Assembly (NCBI RefSeq): GCF_010672455.1
Contig: NZ_JAAHGO010000077.1
Coordinates: forward strand, 1 to 42,170
Source: Okeania sp. SIO2C9
Lineage (GTDB): Bacteria; Cyanobacteriota; Cyanobacteriia; Cyanobacteriales; Microcoleaceae
DNA length: 42,170 nt
Direction: 5' to 3'
Shown: piece after piece, positions 9,647-18,957 of the stretch
Layout of the letters: each line of letters starts with the position of its first letter
Position numbering within the stretch: position 1 is the stretch's first letter
Notes under the pieces: generated by a model
Databases searched by the model: none
Told to the model about the DNA's origin: nothing
The model's input: the letters and a program-made list of their open reading frames with translations, nothing else
Program-made: the position numbers and the translations under genes

Positions 9647-9922
9647 TTACCGAAAAATTGTGGTTTAAAGCCTCTCCTTTAAAAGAGAAAAAATAAAAAA
9701 TTTTCGGCGTTGCTGAATTGAAGTATGAATGCGCGATTGTTTGGTTCTCGCCTTCGCCCCCGCGCATCCCCCGCGCATTGGGAGACTTTTAGAGTTTTAT
9801 TCCCCCCAAAATTGGGGGGTTAGGGGGGCTTGCATCATACCCAGAATCAGCAACGCCAAATTTTCCTTTTAGTCAATCCTATCCGTTTTCAAGGAGAGGT
9901 AATTATTAATTATTAATTATTA
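9647..9922 (+). repeat. Modular family A element with a nested family D element
   Basis: The outer part runs from TTACCGAAAAATTGTGG to CAAGGAGAGGTAATTATTAA, matching other family A copies (for example 41132-41330). A family D element with ends GGCGTTGCTGA and TCAGCAACGCC (9706-9857) occupies the middle, where other copies carry the GGCGAGGTCTCCTCGCC palindrome module. Inside the D part is a perfect stem, cccccc-aaaatt-gggggg. Confidence 0.7.
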
Positions 9923-9928
9923 GGTGGT

Positions 9929-10051
9929 GGTGCATAGTAATGGTAAAGGAGTGTGGGGGGATGGGGAGATGGGGGGATGGGGAGATGGGGAGATGGGGGG
10001 ATGGGGAGTATGAAAGAAATTAAAGAATATGTATCCTACCATTACCATGCA
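9929..10051. repeat. Inverted repeat enclosing a (GGGGAGAT)n G-rich run
   Basis: Arms TGCATAGTAATGGTA (near 9929) and TACCATTACCATGCA (near 10037-10051) pair imperfectly. Between them lies a run of gggggatgg/ggggagat units at about 9953-10010, with many G4 tracts. It lies just upstream of trpB. Confidence 0.65.
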
Positions 10052-10125
10052 GGACTATCAATTATTAATTGTTGAACGAAAAGCCTATATATAATGAAAA
10101 ATGTTCTATTTTTAAGACAAAATTA

Positions 10126-11355
10126 GTGACTACTACACCTCTAAACCCTACTTCAACTCAACAACCAGATACCCTGGGCAGATATGGCCAGTTTGGCGGT
10201 AAATATGTCCCCGAAACATTAATGCCAGCCCTATTTGAACTAGAAGCGGCCTACAAAAAATACAGTCAAGAACCCGCTTTCCAAAAAGAACTCCAACAAC
10301 TTCTGCGAGACTATGTAGGTCGCCCTAGTCCTCTTTATTTTGCCGAACGTCTCACAACTCATTATGCCAAACCTGATGGCACTGGTCCACAAATTTACCT
10401 CAAACGGGAAGACCTAAACCATACTGGTGCCCACAAAATCAACAATGCTTTAGCTCAAGCTCTATTAGCTCTGAAAATGGGTAAAAAACGTGTCATTGCT
10501 GAAACAGGTGCTGGTCAACATGGTGTCGCCACTGCCACAGTTTGCGCTCGCTTCGGACTGGAATGTATCATCTATATGGGTGTTCACGATATGGAGCGTC
10601 AATCTCTCAATGTATTCAGAATGCGACTAATGGGAGCGGAGGTACGACCAGTGGAAGCTGGCACCGGCACCCTGAAAGATGCAACATCAGAAGCTATTCG
10701 AGATTGGGTAACAAACGTGGAGACTACCCACTATATCCTCGGTTCCGTTGCAGGACCTCACCCATACCCGATGATGGTACGAGACTTTCATGCTGTTATC
10801 GGTCAAGAAACCCGCGCTCAATGTTTGGAAAAGTGGGGCGGTTTGCCTGACATTTTGATTGCTTGTGTTGGTGGGGGTTCTAATGCAATGGGTTTATTCC
10901 ATGAGTTTGTGAATGAGTCGTCAGTCCGAATGATCGGTGTAGAAGCTGGTGGTGAGGGAGTTGAGACCAATAAACACGCTGCTACTCTGACTCTTGGTCG
11001 TGTTGGTGTGTTGCATGGAGCTATGAGTTATTTGTTACAGGATCAGGAAGGTCAGATCATTGAACCCCATTCCATCAGCGCAGGTTTAGATTATCCTGGT
11101 GTTGGACCTGAACATAGTTTTTTGAAGGATAGCGGTAGAGCTGAATATTATAGTGTGACTGATAATGAGGCAGTAGCTGCTTTTCAACGTCTGTCTCAGT
11201 TGGAGGGTATTATTCCAGCACTGGAAACTTCTCATGCGATCGCTTATTTGGAAACTCTTTGTCCACAGTTAAGTGGTAGTCCGCGTATTGTGTTTAATTG
11301 TTCTGGACGTGGGGATAAGGATGTGCAGACAGTGGCGAAGTTTTTGGAGGGTTAA
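10126..11355 (+). CDS. trpB: Tryptophan synthase beta chain
   Basis: 409 residues from a GTG start at 10126, giving [10 protein letters not shown]; an upstream TTG at 10069 is in frame but adds an unusual 19-residue stretch. The first domain motif is [20 protein letters not shown]. The PLP lysine is K104 in [10 protein letters not shown]. Also present are the [11 protein letters not shown] loop, the glycine-rich phosphate-binding [10 protein letters not shown], and the C-terminal [10 protein letters not shown]. It condenses indole with L-serine to make tryptophan in the TrpA2B2 complex. trpA is not adjacent, which is common in cyanobacteria where trp genes are scattered. Confidence 0.96.
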   Translation: MTTTPLNPTSTQQPDTLGRYGQFGGKYVPETLMPALFELEAAYKKYSQEPAFQKELQQLLRDYVGRPSPLYFAERLTTHYAKPDGTGPQIYLKREDLNHTGAHKINNALAQALLALKMGKKRVIAETGAGQHGVATATVCARFGLECIIYMGVHDMERQSLNVFRMRLMGAEVRPVEAGTGTLKDATSEAIRDWVTNVETTHYILGSVAGPHPYPMMVRDFHAVIGQETRAQCLEKWGGLPDILIACVGGGSNAMGLFHEFVNESSVRMIGVEAGGEGVETNKHAATLTLGRVGVLHGAMSYLLQDQEGQIIEPHSISAGLDYPGVGPEHSFLKDSGRAEYYSVTDNEAVAAFQRLSQLEGIIPALETSHAIAYLETLCPQLSGSPRIVFNCSGRGDKDVQTVAKFLEG

Positions 11356-11976
11356 CGAAGTCAGAAGTCAGAAGTCAGAAGTTATTTTTGTAATGGGGAT
11401 TTGAGCTTCGCTCCAAAAATATTTTGCCTTAGAGGTTGTCTGAGAAGTCCCATTTGCTACATCGCTCGCCCCCGCGCATCCCCCATTCAACAAAAAGCGC
11501 AGCATCCTCTGGCATCCCCCGATCCTGCGGGGGACGGGAGGGGGATTAATAAAAGGGGACGGGAGGGGGATTAATAAAAGGGGACTAGAACAAGCAAATT
11601 GACTCTTGTTCCCCCCATGCGTTGGGGGGCTAGGGGGGCAAAATTCAGTATCAAAAAATTTTTCAGATATCCTATAAAAAGGCAGGGTTTTAGACCCAAT
11701 TATTTTGATAATTTCTGATATAGCAGGGAACAGGAAACAGGGAACAGGGAACAGCATTTCTCTGTCTCAGGTTCATCATTAATTTATGTCAAACACCAAC
11801 TCCTTCCTTGTTATAGTTATAAGACTAAAAATCTGCTGAAACAAAATGTAGAGATGTTCAATGGAATGTCTCTACAATAATTTTAGAAAAAGCTTATGTA
11901 ATTCTGAAAATATCTAGTGTATGTAGATATAGGAGGGTCAGCTATAAAATTAGAGAATATATTTGACTATAAGCTA
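11356..11976. repeat. Intergenic repeats, no gene called
   Basis: Holds tandem 'gaagtcaga' units, GC-rich 'ggggacgggagggggatt' duplicates near 11526-11583, a ccccccatgcgttgggggg stem near 11611, and a decayed member of the TGTAGAGACGTTGCATGC palindrome family at 11847-11876 (tgtagagatgttcaatggaatgtctctaca type). A 129-codon minus-strand opening at 11368-11757 is made wholly of these repeats and is not called. Confidence 0.6.
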
Positions 11977-12522
11977 ATGAATAAATATTTAAAACCAATT
12001 TTCTGGAGTCTGGCAATATTTTTGGGTAGTTGTAATTATCAACAAGTCATTAAAAATTTGCCAGAAATGCCAGAAATTCAAAATTCTAGACAAACTCCTA
12101 TTTCTAGACCAAGAGTAGCAATTTCACCTGATATTAGCGGTTTAGAAAAATCTGTATTTGCCCAAATAAATCAATATCGAAAATCTCAAAATTTACCAGC
12201 TCTCCAGTGGAATAATACTATTGCTCAACAATCTAGAATCCATGCTCAACAAATGGCTAGTGGAAAAACAACTTTTAGCCATGATGGTTTTCAGGAAAGA
12301 GTAGAGGTAATTACTCAACAAATTAAACTCCAAAGTGCAGCAGAAAATCTAGCTAATAATTTTGGTTATAATAATCCTGGAGAACAAGCTGTTGAAGGTT
12401 GGATAGGTAGTCCTGGTCATCAGAAAAATATGGTAGGTGACTATAATTTAAGTGGTATTGGTATTGCTCAAAATTCTGAAGGAACATATTTCTTTAATCA
12501 AATTTTTATTAAAACTAGATAG
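11977..12522 (+). CDS. CAP/SCP-domain lipoprotein
   Basis: 181 residues from ATG at 11977. I choose this start because it gives a clean lipoprotein signal: MNKYLKPIFWSLAIFLGSC, lipobox LGSC with C19. An in-frame ATG lies 20 codons upstream. After a Pro-rich linker, the CAP domain (about 75-181) has INQYRKSQNLPALQWN, the FSHDGF histidine, AAENLA and VEGWIGSPGHQKNM, so all four cavity residues (His, Glu, Glu, His) are present. Such bacterial CAP proteins are extracytoplasmic; their biochemical role is mostly unknown, with some lipid or cell-wall ligands proposed. It stands alone. Confidence 0.88.
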   Translation: MNKYLKPIFWSLAIFLGSCNYQQVIKNLPEMPEIQNSRQTPISRPRVAISPDISGLEKSVFAQINQYRKSQNLPALQWNNTIAQQSRIHAQQMASGKTTFSHDGFQERVEVITQQIKLQSAAENLANNFGYNNPGEQAVEGWIGSPGHQKNMVGDYNLSGIGIAQNSEGTYFFNQIFIKTR

Positions 12523-12581
12523 CAAATGTTTGATTCTTAAGTTGAAATAATTCAGATTATTTGATTAGTTATTAGACTATT

Positions 12582-12963
12582 ATGAAAATAAATTTTATTG
12601 GTATTTCGAGCTGACAAAACTTCACAATCTTTTAAAAGGAACTGAAGCTGAGGAAATTTATCGGCAGTTAATAGGTGAAAGTTATCAAGATAGTAATAGT
12701 AACAGGACTTACGCAAATTGACTGTTAAATCACCATCTGTAGGGGGGAATGGTATTCGCCCTCTCTATATGTAGAGTCTCTGCGTAAATCCTGAGTAATA
12801 TATTTATAGACAGTCAAAATTTCCAGAAAGTTGATGATATGCCAAACATTATTAATCTTAGGATGATAACCCAGAAGCAGTAGCTATTCAACTTTCAAAA
12901 CACTATCAAGGTAAGGATTTAGAAAAGCTAATTTATCTGCTTAAGCAGAATTTGTCAAGCTAA
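12582..12963 (+). pseudogene. Decayed short gene interrupted by a family C element
   Basis: Two protein-like fragments survive on the plus strand. The first (12611-12702) reads LTKLHNLLKGTEAEEIYRQL, then IGESYQDSNS, and runs into the inverted-repeat element at 12703. After the element a second piece ends at TAA 12963 and reads DNPEAVAIQLSKHYQGKDL, then EKLIYLLKQNLSS. An ATG at 12582 gives MKINFIGISS before a stop, so at least one frameshift lies between start and body. The amphipathic, Leu/Lys/Glu-rich composition resembles a small helical protein. I do not recognise the family. Confidence 0.5.
12703..12793 (-). repeat. MITE-like family C, copy 2
   Basis: 91 bp with ends CAGGACTTACGCA and TGCGTAAATCCTG. 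The interior reads, on the minus strand, 'gagactctacatatagagagggcgaataccat', the same order as in copy 3 at 25971-26086, which lies in the opposite orientation. It interrupts the decayed gene at 12582-12963. Confidence 0.8.
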
Positions 12964-12999
12964 AAATTAGAGTCTCAAGTATCTAAATAAGTGAAGACT

Positions 13000-13104
13000 T
13001 ACAGCGGTTTTCATTTCAGTAGACCACAGTAGGGGCGAATGGCCATTCGCCCTTACAAGGTTTTGGTGATGACGATGTGGTTCATCAATCTCAAAAGCGC
13101 TGTA
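13000..13104. repeat. 105-bp inverted-repeat element
   Basis: The ends pair as TACAGCGGTTTT and AAAAGCGCTGTA with one mismatch. The centre is the perfect stem GGGCGAATGGCCATTCGCCC. It is a likely non-autonomous element. Only this copy was found in the window. Confidence 0.6.
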
Positions 13105-13437
13105 AAGGCTCAGTATAAATAATGAATATTATATTCTTGATGAAATTATAGTTACAGGTTTAGATGAAATTTATTAATACGAAAAGGTGCGCTAATAACG
13201 CACCCCGATTAACATTAACCTAAGCATTTCCTGCGGAATCCTGCTCAAACAGCTATCAGCATTTGAAAGAAAGAACTAAGCAATAATTAAGGTTAGCTGA
13301 AAGTACTATTTCATTTCCTGCGGAATTCTGCGCAAACATAATTTTTCATTCTCCTTGAATACTAATTCCTTCTTCCAAGATAATGAATTAATAACTCATA
13401 GCTGATAGCTGATAGCTCACTACTTAATCCTTACACA
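13105..13437. repeat. Spacer with family F short repeats
   Basis: No gene seen. It contains a GGTGCG-ctaataa-CGCACC hairpin (13186-13204, no T run) and two copies of the short motif GCATTTCCTGCGGAAT.CTGC.CAAACA (near 13224 and 13312). The first is followed by agctatcagc heptamers. The same motif recurs around phnM and phnL. Confidence 0.6.
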
Positions 13438-15012
13438 TTAACCTGCTTTTACTAACTGTTTTTTCTCAGAAGATACCAAAGGCGCACTTAAAGCTTCTTC
13501 CAGTTCAGCACGACCTAATTTTTCTTCTAAAATATTCATTACTTCACGACCAAAATCATTAGAATTTCTTTGCCAAGCTTCTAAACAAACTTCTCCAAAA
13601 AAAGCACCTAAAGGTTCTGGATTCCATAATAACTTTCTGGCAGTCCAAGGCATTAAACTCATGGGGTCATATCCTGGTTTCAGAACTTCATTTTTCAGGG
13701 CATAATCTTCTAAGTGAGTGTGAGGTTGTAACCCAATAAAAAAGATAGCAGGTTCTACTTTTTCTGCTCCAAAAATTTTCTCTAATTCTCGATGATAAGC
13801 AATAGTTTGTCGAATAGTTTCATAGGTTTCATCTATTACATTAAATGAGTAATTAACCGAAACCAAATCATTAAAACCAGCAGCTTTTAAATCTCGACAA
13901 TTTTCCAATACTACCCGCAAGTTATAACCCATTCGCATTTTGCGGACGAGTTCTTGGGAACCACTGGTAATGCCAATTTCAAAATAATTCATCCCAGTCT
14001 TTGCCATGAGGTCGCACAACTCGGGAGTTAAATTATCAGCACGAATATATGCTGCCCAGTGAATATCATCCATACCTGCATCAAGGATTTTTTGCAATAA
14101 TTCAACTGCATCATCCATAAACTTACGAGCAGGAATAAACTGAGCATCAGTAAACCAGAAATTACGAATACCGCGCTCGTATAGTTGCTTCATTTCTGCA
14201 ACGACTTCATCCGCAGGGTTGATCCGGACTTGTTTACCCTCAATAACTGTATAGACGCAGTAACAACAGTTATGGGGACAACCACGTTTAGTTTGTACCC
14301 CTATATAGAAATCTTGGTCTTGTAAGTAATATACAAATTCTGGCCAGATACTATTAATATAATCGTAGTTGCAGGCAGTTTTTTCAACAGGAGCAGGTTT
14401 TTCGTGAATTAAGCGATCGCGTGGCGATGTTTCTCCTACCACATAACATCGTTGATCGTTAAAATCTTCTGCTCGAAGTAGTCTTTCTAACAATACCTCT
14501 CCTTCTCCTACAGATACAATAGTACCAGTGGGTAGACTACGACCCAATTGTTCATAAAATACACTTACTGCTCCACCACCAACTACTGCACGAGTTTCAG
14601 GTCGATAATTTCTCGCCCTCTTGAGACCCTGTTTTATTAATCCTACATTGCGCCAGAGTTCTGTGTAATAGGAAACAGCTAACCGTAAACCTCCTATTGC
14701 ACCTCTAAATTTAATCAGAGGGTTTTTCGCATAGTAAAACTCGAAAGCGTTTTGTAGAGGGTTGCCTCCACGACCTCCCACAGGTGCATATATCTGAATA
14801 TCTCGCCAGGAAAAGACTAATAGATTTGGTTTGAACTCATCAATACAATCATTGAGAGCTGTTTTATAGTCCAGAGGAGGTACTGCCCCAAGGTCAAATA
14901 TTCGTTGTTCTACTTCTGGTAAGTACTTGTGGACATGATCTGCGAGATAAACAACTCCGATGGGAAAAATAGGATTACAAGGAAGACGAACGTAAAGAAC
15001 TTTATTTTCCAT
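13438..15012 (-). CDS. B12-binding radical SAM protein, PSII high-light-acclimation type
   Basis: 524 residues. The N-terminal B12-binding-like region includes FPIGVVYLADHVHKYLP and PNLLVFSWRDIQIY. The radical SAM cluster motif is C245-PHN-C249-CY-C252, followed by the TIM-barrel segments FWFTDAQF and YFEIGITSG. The sequence resembles a cyanobacterial family that databases call 'photosystem II high light acclimation radical SAM protein', which I recall being grouped near P-methyltransferases of the PhpK type. The true reaction is not known to me. It is monocistronic in appearance; the spacer to its right probably holds the promoter. Assignment as radical SAM is firm, the family name moderate. 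Confidence 0.82.
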   Translation of the reverse strand: MENKVLYVRLPCNPIFPIGVVYLADHVHKYLPEVEQRIFDLGAVPPLDYKTALNDCIDEFKPNLLVFSWRDIQIYAPVGGRGGNPLQNAFEFYYAKNPLIKFRGAIGGLRLAVSYYTELWRNVGLIKQGLKRARNYRPETRAVVGGGAVSVFYEQLGRSLPTGTIVSVGEGEVLLERLLRAEDFNDQRCYVVGETSPRDRLIHEKPAPVEKTACNYDYINSIWPEFVYYLQDQDFYIGVQTKRGCPHNCCYCVYTVIEGKQVRINPADEVVAEMKQLYERGIRNFWFTDAQFIPARKFMDDAVELLQKILDAGMDDIHWAAYIRADNLTPELCDLMAKTGMNYFEIGITSGSQELVRKMRMGYNLRVVLENCRDLKAAGFNDLVSVNYSFNVIDETYETIRQTIAYHRELEKIFGAEKVEPAIFFIGLQPHTHLEDYALKNEVLKPGYDPMSLMPWTARKLLWNPEPLGAFFGEVCLEAWQRNSNDFGREVMNILEEKLGRAELEEALSAPLVSSEKKQLVKAG

Positions 15013-15488
15013 AATGAATGTCTCTTATCAGATATATAACGTTTTGTTATTATTTTTTTGTTTGAAGAAAGATAACAAAGATGGTGGACTTATTTAATTT
15101 TAGTATTTATTTTCTTAAATTTTTGATACACAATCTTAATAATAGTAAAATATGGGTGTTGGTAATTTTAAGTATGAAGCTCCTAAGAATGTAAGTTTTG
15201 ATCCAAAAATTTAAGAGTGGAAATCATCCTGCTAATTAGGAAAAAACTCCTTTCTACTTGCCTACTCCCGACTATACAGAGCTAAATTCATCTCCCTTAT
15301 CTAAGAAGCCTAAATCAAATAAGAAGCTGAAAATTTGGAATAATTTTAAGACTTTCTACAGATTTATATGGGCCATGTGATGCTAAAATTATCAGTCAGT
15401 ATTCAAGATTACAACTGATTGGGATTGCTTAATGTTAACTTGTAAATATAACTAAAACTTGTTTAAAGTAAAAACTTTTCAATAGACT
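15013..15488. other. Divergent intergenic region
   Basis: Lies between the starts of the radical SAM gene and the DUF1830 gene, so it should carry promoters for both. A fragment resembling a family D end (gggtgttggtaattttaagtatgaag) is at about 15152. No ORF or RNA gene seen. Confidence 0.4.
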
Positions 15489-15857
15489 ATGGCACAAATT
15501 CTTGATCCCTTACCATCTAACAGTTCAAATCAAATTCTTTGCTGCTACGTTAATGCAACAAGTCAAATCCAAATTGCGAGAATTAGTAATGTACCGAATT
15601 GGTATTTTGAAAGGGTTGTATTTCCAGGCCAGCGTTTAGTTTTTGAAGCTGTTACAGGCGCTTCTATGGAAATTCATACAGGCATGGTGGCAAGTTCTAT
15701 ACTATCTGATACAGTACCCTGCGATCGCCTACAAATAAATCAAGGCCCTTATTCCTCTATTTCTAAAACTGAACAGGGTATACCAAAATTAGTTAGTTTA
15801 CCTCAAAGACGGAAAACTCCTGCAAAACCAGCAGCAGTTCTAAGCGCAGTGGATTAA
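15489..15857 (+). CDS. DUF1830 domain protein
   Basis: 122 residues. The DUF1830 core spans about residues 15-85: NQILCCYVNATSQIQIARIS, then NWYFERVVFPGQRLVFEA and LEIHTG-like EIHTGM. It is a small cyanobacteria-specific family of unknown function. The C-terminal about 35 residues (after NQGPYSS) are basic and Pro-rich and probably unstructured. There is no signal peptide. It is followed on the same strand by two genes, but gaps of over 200 bp make a shared transcript uncertain. Confidence 0.85.
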   Translation: MAQILDPLPSNSSNQILCCYVNATSQIQIARISNVPNWYFERVVFPGQRLVFEAVTGASMEIHTGMVASSILSDTVPCDRLQINQGPYSSISKTEQGIPKLVSLPQRRKTPAKPAAVLSAVD

Positions 15858-16078
15858 TTTAATTTAGAAGTGTCGAGGATATATCAACTGAGTCACAATT
15901 ATTCCATCAGAAAAAAGTTGATGTCTTAGATAATTAATACTCCCAACCAATGCAGTTATTTTGTATTTTTGTATTCAAAGGGATGTTAGAGAGGAAATGG
16001 GTTTATACCTGTTTCCTCTAAAGTTTTTAATGAACAAATAATAAGTATCTTAAATTAAAAATATTTAGTTAAGAAAAA
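15858..16078. other. Short spacer
   Basis: Contains an imperfect stem, aggaaatgggtttatacctgtttcct (about 15993-16018), followed by a weak T-rich stretch, which could end the DUF1830 transcript. Otherwise nothing recognised. Confidence 0.35.
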
Positions 16079-16636
16079 ATGTCTCAAAATCAAGACTCAG
16101 AAATTTTTGTATTTAGAATTTCTCCTCTGATTAAAATAACCCTTTTAAGTTTGTATGTGGCATTGACTATACCTCTACCTTTTCTATCTCAAGTCACAAA
16201 TGCGCCAGTACCTCCTATGATTTTAGGAGCGGGACTAGCACTAGGAGCAGTAGCATTATACGCAGCTTTAACAGAACGAGTAATTATTGATGACCAAGGA
16301 ATTCAGGTATCTTATCCAGTCTGGGTGCCAGACCTGTTTCGCAAAGGTTGGTATTTGCCTTGGGCAGAAATAAAAGCTCTCAAACCCCGGACTACAGGTC
16401 AGGGAGGTTTAGTATATTACTTTGTAAGTAATTCTGAAAAAGGTTATTTGTTGCCCATGCGAATAGTGGGTTTTGCCAAGTTAGTGAGAATAGTTGAGGC
16501 CAAGACAGGTATAGATACTACTGATGTACGTCCTTTATCACAGCCTTGGATGTATTTGATTTTATTCGGTTGTACGATATTGTTACTATTAGTAGATGCC
16601 TGGACTATTTCCAACGCGATCGCTATTTCCTCTTGA
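16079..16636 (+). CDS. Membrane protein with PH-like domain, unknown function
   Basis: 185 residues. Hydrophobic segments at about 14-36 (ISPLIKITLLSLYVALTIPL) and 42-64 (PPMILGAGLALGAVALYAAL), a soluble central part, and a C-terminal TM at about 157-178 (LILFGCTILLLLVDAW). The central part (RVIIDDQGIQVSYPVW ... GWYLPWAEIKAL ... GYLLPMR) has the look of the bacterial PH/YdbS-type beta-sandwich found in two-TM membrane proteins. I do not recognise a named family. The last codons run into a HIP1 site and a polypurine repeat (gaagaag)n that follows at 16636-16690. Confidence 0.65.
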   Translation: MSQNQDSEIFVFRISPLIKITLLSLYVALTIPLPFLSQVTNAPVPPMILGAGLALGAVALYAALTERVIIDDQGIQVSYPVWVPDLFRKGWYLPWAEIKALKPRTTGQGGLVYYFVSNSEKGYLLPMRIVGFAKLVRIVEAKTGIDTTDVRPLSQPWMYLILFGCTILLLLVDAWTISNAIAISS

Positions 16637-16849
16637 AGAAGGAAGAAGGAAGAAGGAAGAAGGAAGAAGGAAGAAGGAAGAGGGAAGAACCGAAGGACTA
16701 AAAAAGTGCATGGGATAGTATTTTACAAGGAAGAACCGAATTTTTGTTTATAGGTATCTTTTATCTCCCCACACTCCCCACCCTCCCCACACCTCCCACA
16801 CTCTCTATCAGTGCAGGGTATTAAACTCATCAAGAATTAAAGAGAAAAC
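16637..16849. repeat. Polypurine (GGAAGAA)n run and spacer
   Basis: About 50 bases of nearly pure purine, (gaaggaa)-type heptamers, directly after the upstream gene, then a C-rich 'ctccccacactcccc' tract near 16766-16800. Similar tracts occur at 24000-24095, 34480-34590 and 42010-42170. Confidence 0.8.
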
Positions 16850-17605
16850 ATGGGACAGCAACAGCCTCAACTATATTTAGACCGAGTAAGTTTGACCGCT
16901 CCAGTTAGCTCTCAGTATTTACTGAAAGATATTTCTTTTGCTGTAGAAAAAGGTGCTAGGGTGGCGATGGTAGGTGCTTCTGGAGCAGGGAAAACGTCTC
17001 TATTGCGATTATTAAATCGACTAAACTCCCCAACTTCTGGTTCTATATATTTAGAGAACCATGAGTATAGCAAGATTCCTGTTACTCAACTACGACAACA
17101 AGTAACAATGGTTTTACAGGAATCAAAACTTTTAGGAATGTCTGTAGCAGAAGCGATCGCTTATCCTTTAAAACTCAGAGGAATAAGGCCACCTGAAATT
17201 CAGCAAAGATGTGAATATTGGATACAGCAGTTGCATATTCCTCCCGACTGGTTATCCAGGTCAGAATTACAACTTTCAGTGGGGCAAAAACAGTTAGTAG
17301 CGATCGCTCGTGGTGTTGTAATTCAACCTAAAATTCTATTATTGGATGAACCTACCTCAGCTCTAGATGTTGGTACAGCAGATCGAGTTATAGAAGTGTT
17401 GAAAACATTAACAGATAGTGGGGTAACGCTTATTATGGTTAACCATCAAATAGATTTAGCTCAACAGTTTTGTACACAATTGTTACATTTACAGCAAGGA
17501 GAATTAATTGAAGACTCTCCTAGTAGTAAAGTTGATTGGGTTAATTTACGCCATAGTATGATTCAGGCACAAAGACAAATACAAGAAGCTGAAGAATGGA
17601 GCTAG
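16850..17605 (+). CDS. ABC transporter ATP-binding protein (YbbL/FetA-like)
   Basis: 251 residues. Walker A GASGAGKTS, Q-loop VLQESKLLGMSV, ABC signature LSVGQKQLVAIAR, Walker B ILLLDEPTSALD and H-loop VNHQ are all present. The ordering and the 'MSVAEAIAYPLKLRG' segment resemble the YbbL/FetA (STAR1-like) group that pairs with a YbbM/FetB permease in metal-related export. No permease gene is adjacent on either side, so its partner is elsewhere. It could also be a generic phosphate-like importer ATPase. It does not match PhnC well, and I see no link to the phosphonate cluster. Confidence 0.82.
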   Translation: MGQQQPQLYLDRVSLTAPVSSQYLLKDISFAVEKGARVAMVGASGAGKTSLLRLLNRLNSPTSGSIYLENHEYSKIPVTQLRQQVTMVLQESKLLGMSVAEAIAYPLKLRGIRPPEIQQRCEYWIQQLHIPPDWLSRSELQLSVGQKQLVAIARGVVIQPKILLLDEPTSALDVGTADRVIEVLKTLTDSGVTLIMVNHQIDLAQQFCTQLLHLQQGELIEDSPSSKVDWVNLRHSMIQAQRQIQEAEEWS

Positions 17606-17654
17606 TTTAGTATTAGGGAAAGTAGGGGAGTAGGGGAGATTAAAGGCTTGAATT

Positions 17655-17844
17655 CAACAATTAATAATTAATAATTACCTCTCCTTGAAAAGAAGAGGAT
17701 TGACTCAAAGGATAAATTTTCTTCACAGGAGTCGATTGGATATGGCGCAGGTTTCCTCGCCATCCCATCCTAACGGACTGCTCCGCAAACGACCGCTTAT
17801 TATCCCCTTAAAAGGGGAGGCGCATACCCACAAATTTTCGGTAA
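17655..17844 (-). repeat. Modular family A element, copy 2
   Basis: About 190 bp in the reverse orientation. Blocks in order: attacctctccttgaaaag, aggattgactcaaa, GTCGATTGGATATGGCG, a CCTCGCCATCCCATCCTAAC block, gcaaacgaccgctt, CCCCTTAAAAGGGG and ttttcggtaa. It shares each block with copies at 26222 and 37772. Confidence 0.75.
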
Positions 17845-18169
<325 letters not shown>

Positions 18170-18500
18170 TATCTTTGACACTCCACGGGATAAATCCGCG
18201 TGGATTCGTGACTAGGAGTTGTAAATTGGGTTAAAACCTCGATTTTCACATTGCTCGCAACAACCACATTGCCAGTACCGTACCGTAGTACGTATACAGC
18301 AGCAGTCCACTAGGCGGTGTCAATTGCCACTACTCTCTCCAGCCAAAAGACCATTGAGGCTACTTTTTAAGTTTAAGGTTAATTATAACACATTTTTTGA
18401 CTACGGATTAAAATCCGTCGAGTCGTTTCCATCCACCGCTTAAAAGACGGTGGTTTCCCACTTACCGAAATTTTACGATGATTAGCAACCGAAAAACTCC
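18170..18500 (-). mobile_element. Remnant of an IS200/IS605-type element
   Basis: On the minus strand, the sequence at 18208-18175 has the form GAATCCACGCGGATTTATCC, then CGTGGAGTGTCAA. This is the hairpin plus GTGTCAA layout of the right end of cyanobacterial IS200/IS605-family elements. At the other side (about 18395-18460) are two more hairpins: GACGGATTTTAATCCGT and CCACCGTCTTTTAAGCGGTGG. Between them only decayed sequence remains, including a Cys-rich minus-strand stretch, WQCGCCEQCENRGF. There is no intact transposase. Confidence 0.5.
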
Positions 18501-18599
18501 TTTCTAGCTACTGACTTCTGTATGGACGTTAACGATAGTTGTGCCCTAGCAAACGGCGGTTCGCCCCTAATGACTCCTGTGAAATCATACATTTATTCA

Positions 18600-18957
18600 G
18601 CAACACCGTATTAAGCAGGTGTAACTTTTTGAGGTTGTCTATCAAAAATTTTGAAAGAGGACTCCCGTTATAACCGTGCTGATTTAACGGCGATTCGGTA
18701 TTTCAAAGTGCTAAGTTAATTGAGGGGTTGCAAATTAAGGAAGCATCAGTTATGGTGATTAATAGCCGTGGGGCACAGGGTTAAATAAAAGCGCACCGCC
18801 TGCCCTAAGGTTTCCGAGGGCGTAAAGACGGGGCAATAAAGCTTGTGGAGATGGTTTTACGGGGGCACAACTCAACTTGTTTGATTTGTTACCTAGTTAA
18901 GAATCTGCGAAACAAGAATCTCCCGTTACAATCTTTGATTTAACGGTGAGAGTGTCA
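18600..18957 (+). mobile_element. Remnant of an IS200/IS605-type element, right half
   Basis: Plus orientation. The right end is at about 18914-18956: GAATCTCCCGTTACAATC, then TTTGATTTAACGG, then TGAGAGTGTCAA. A second hairpin copy lacking the GTGTCAA tail is at about 18659-18690 (GACTCCCGTTATAACCG ... TTTAACGG). A short open tail, GDSVFQSAKLIEGLQIKEA followed by SVMVINSRGAQG and a stop, spans about 18693-18785 and may be the last codons of a tnpB-like gene. The structured stretch 18790-18915 (gcgcaccgcctgccctaagg region) is where an omega RNA would lie. The right end overlaps the 3' end of the response regulator gene on the other strand. Confidence 0.55.

Noticed and set aside
11368-11757. 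129-codon minus-strand gene
   Set aside because: Made of duplicated GC-rich repeats and heptamers; no domain, Pro/Cys-rich composition typical of repeat translation.
16850-17605. Phosphonate transporter ATPase phnC
   Set aside because: It lacks PhnC-like sequence, is far from phn genes, and has no phnD or phnE nearby; it is closer to the YbbL/FetA group.
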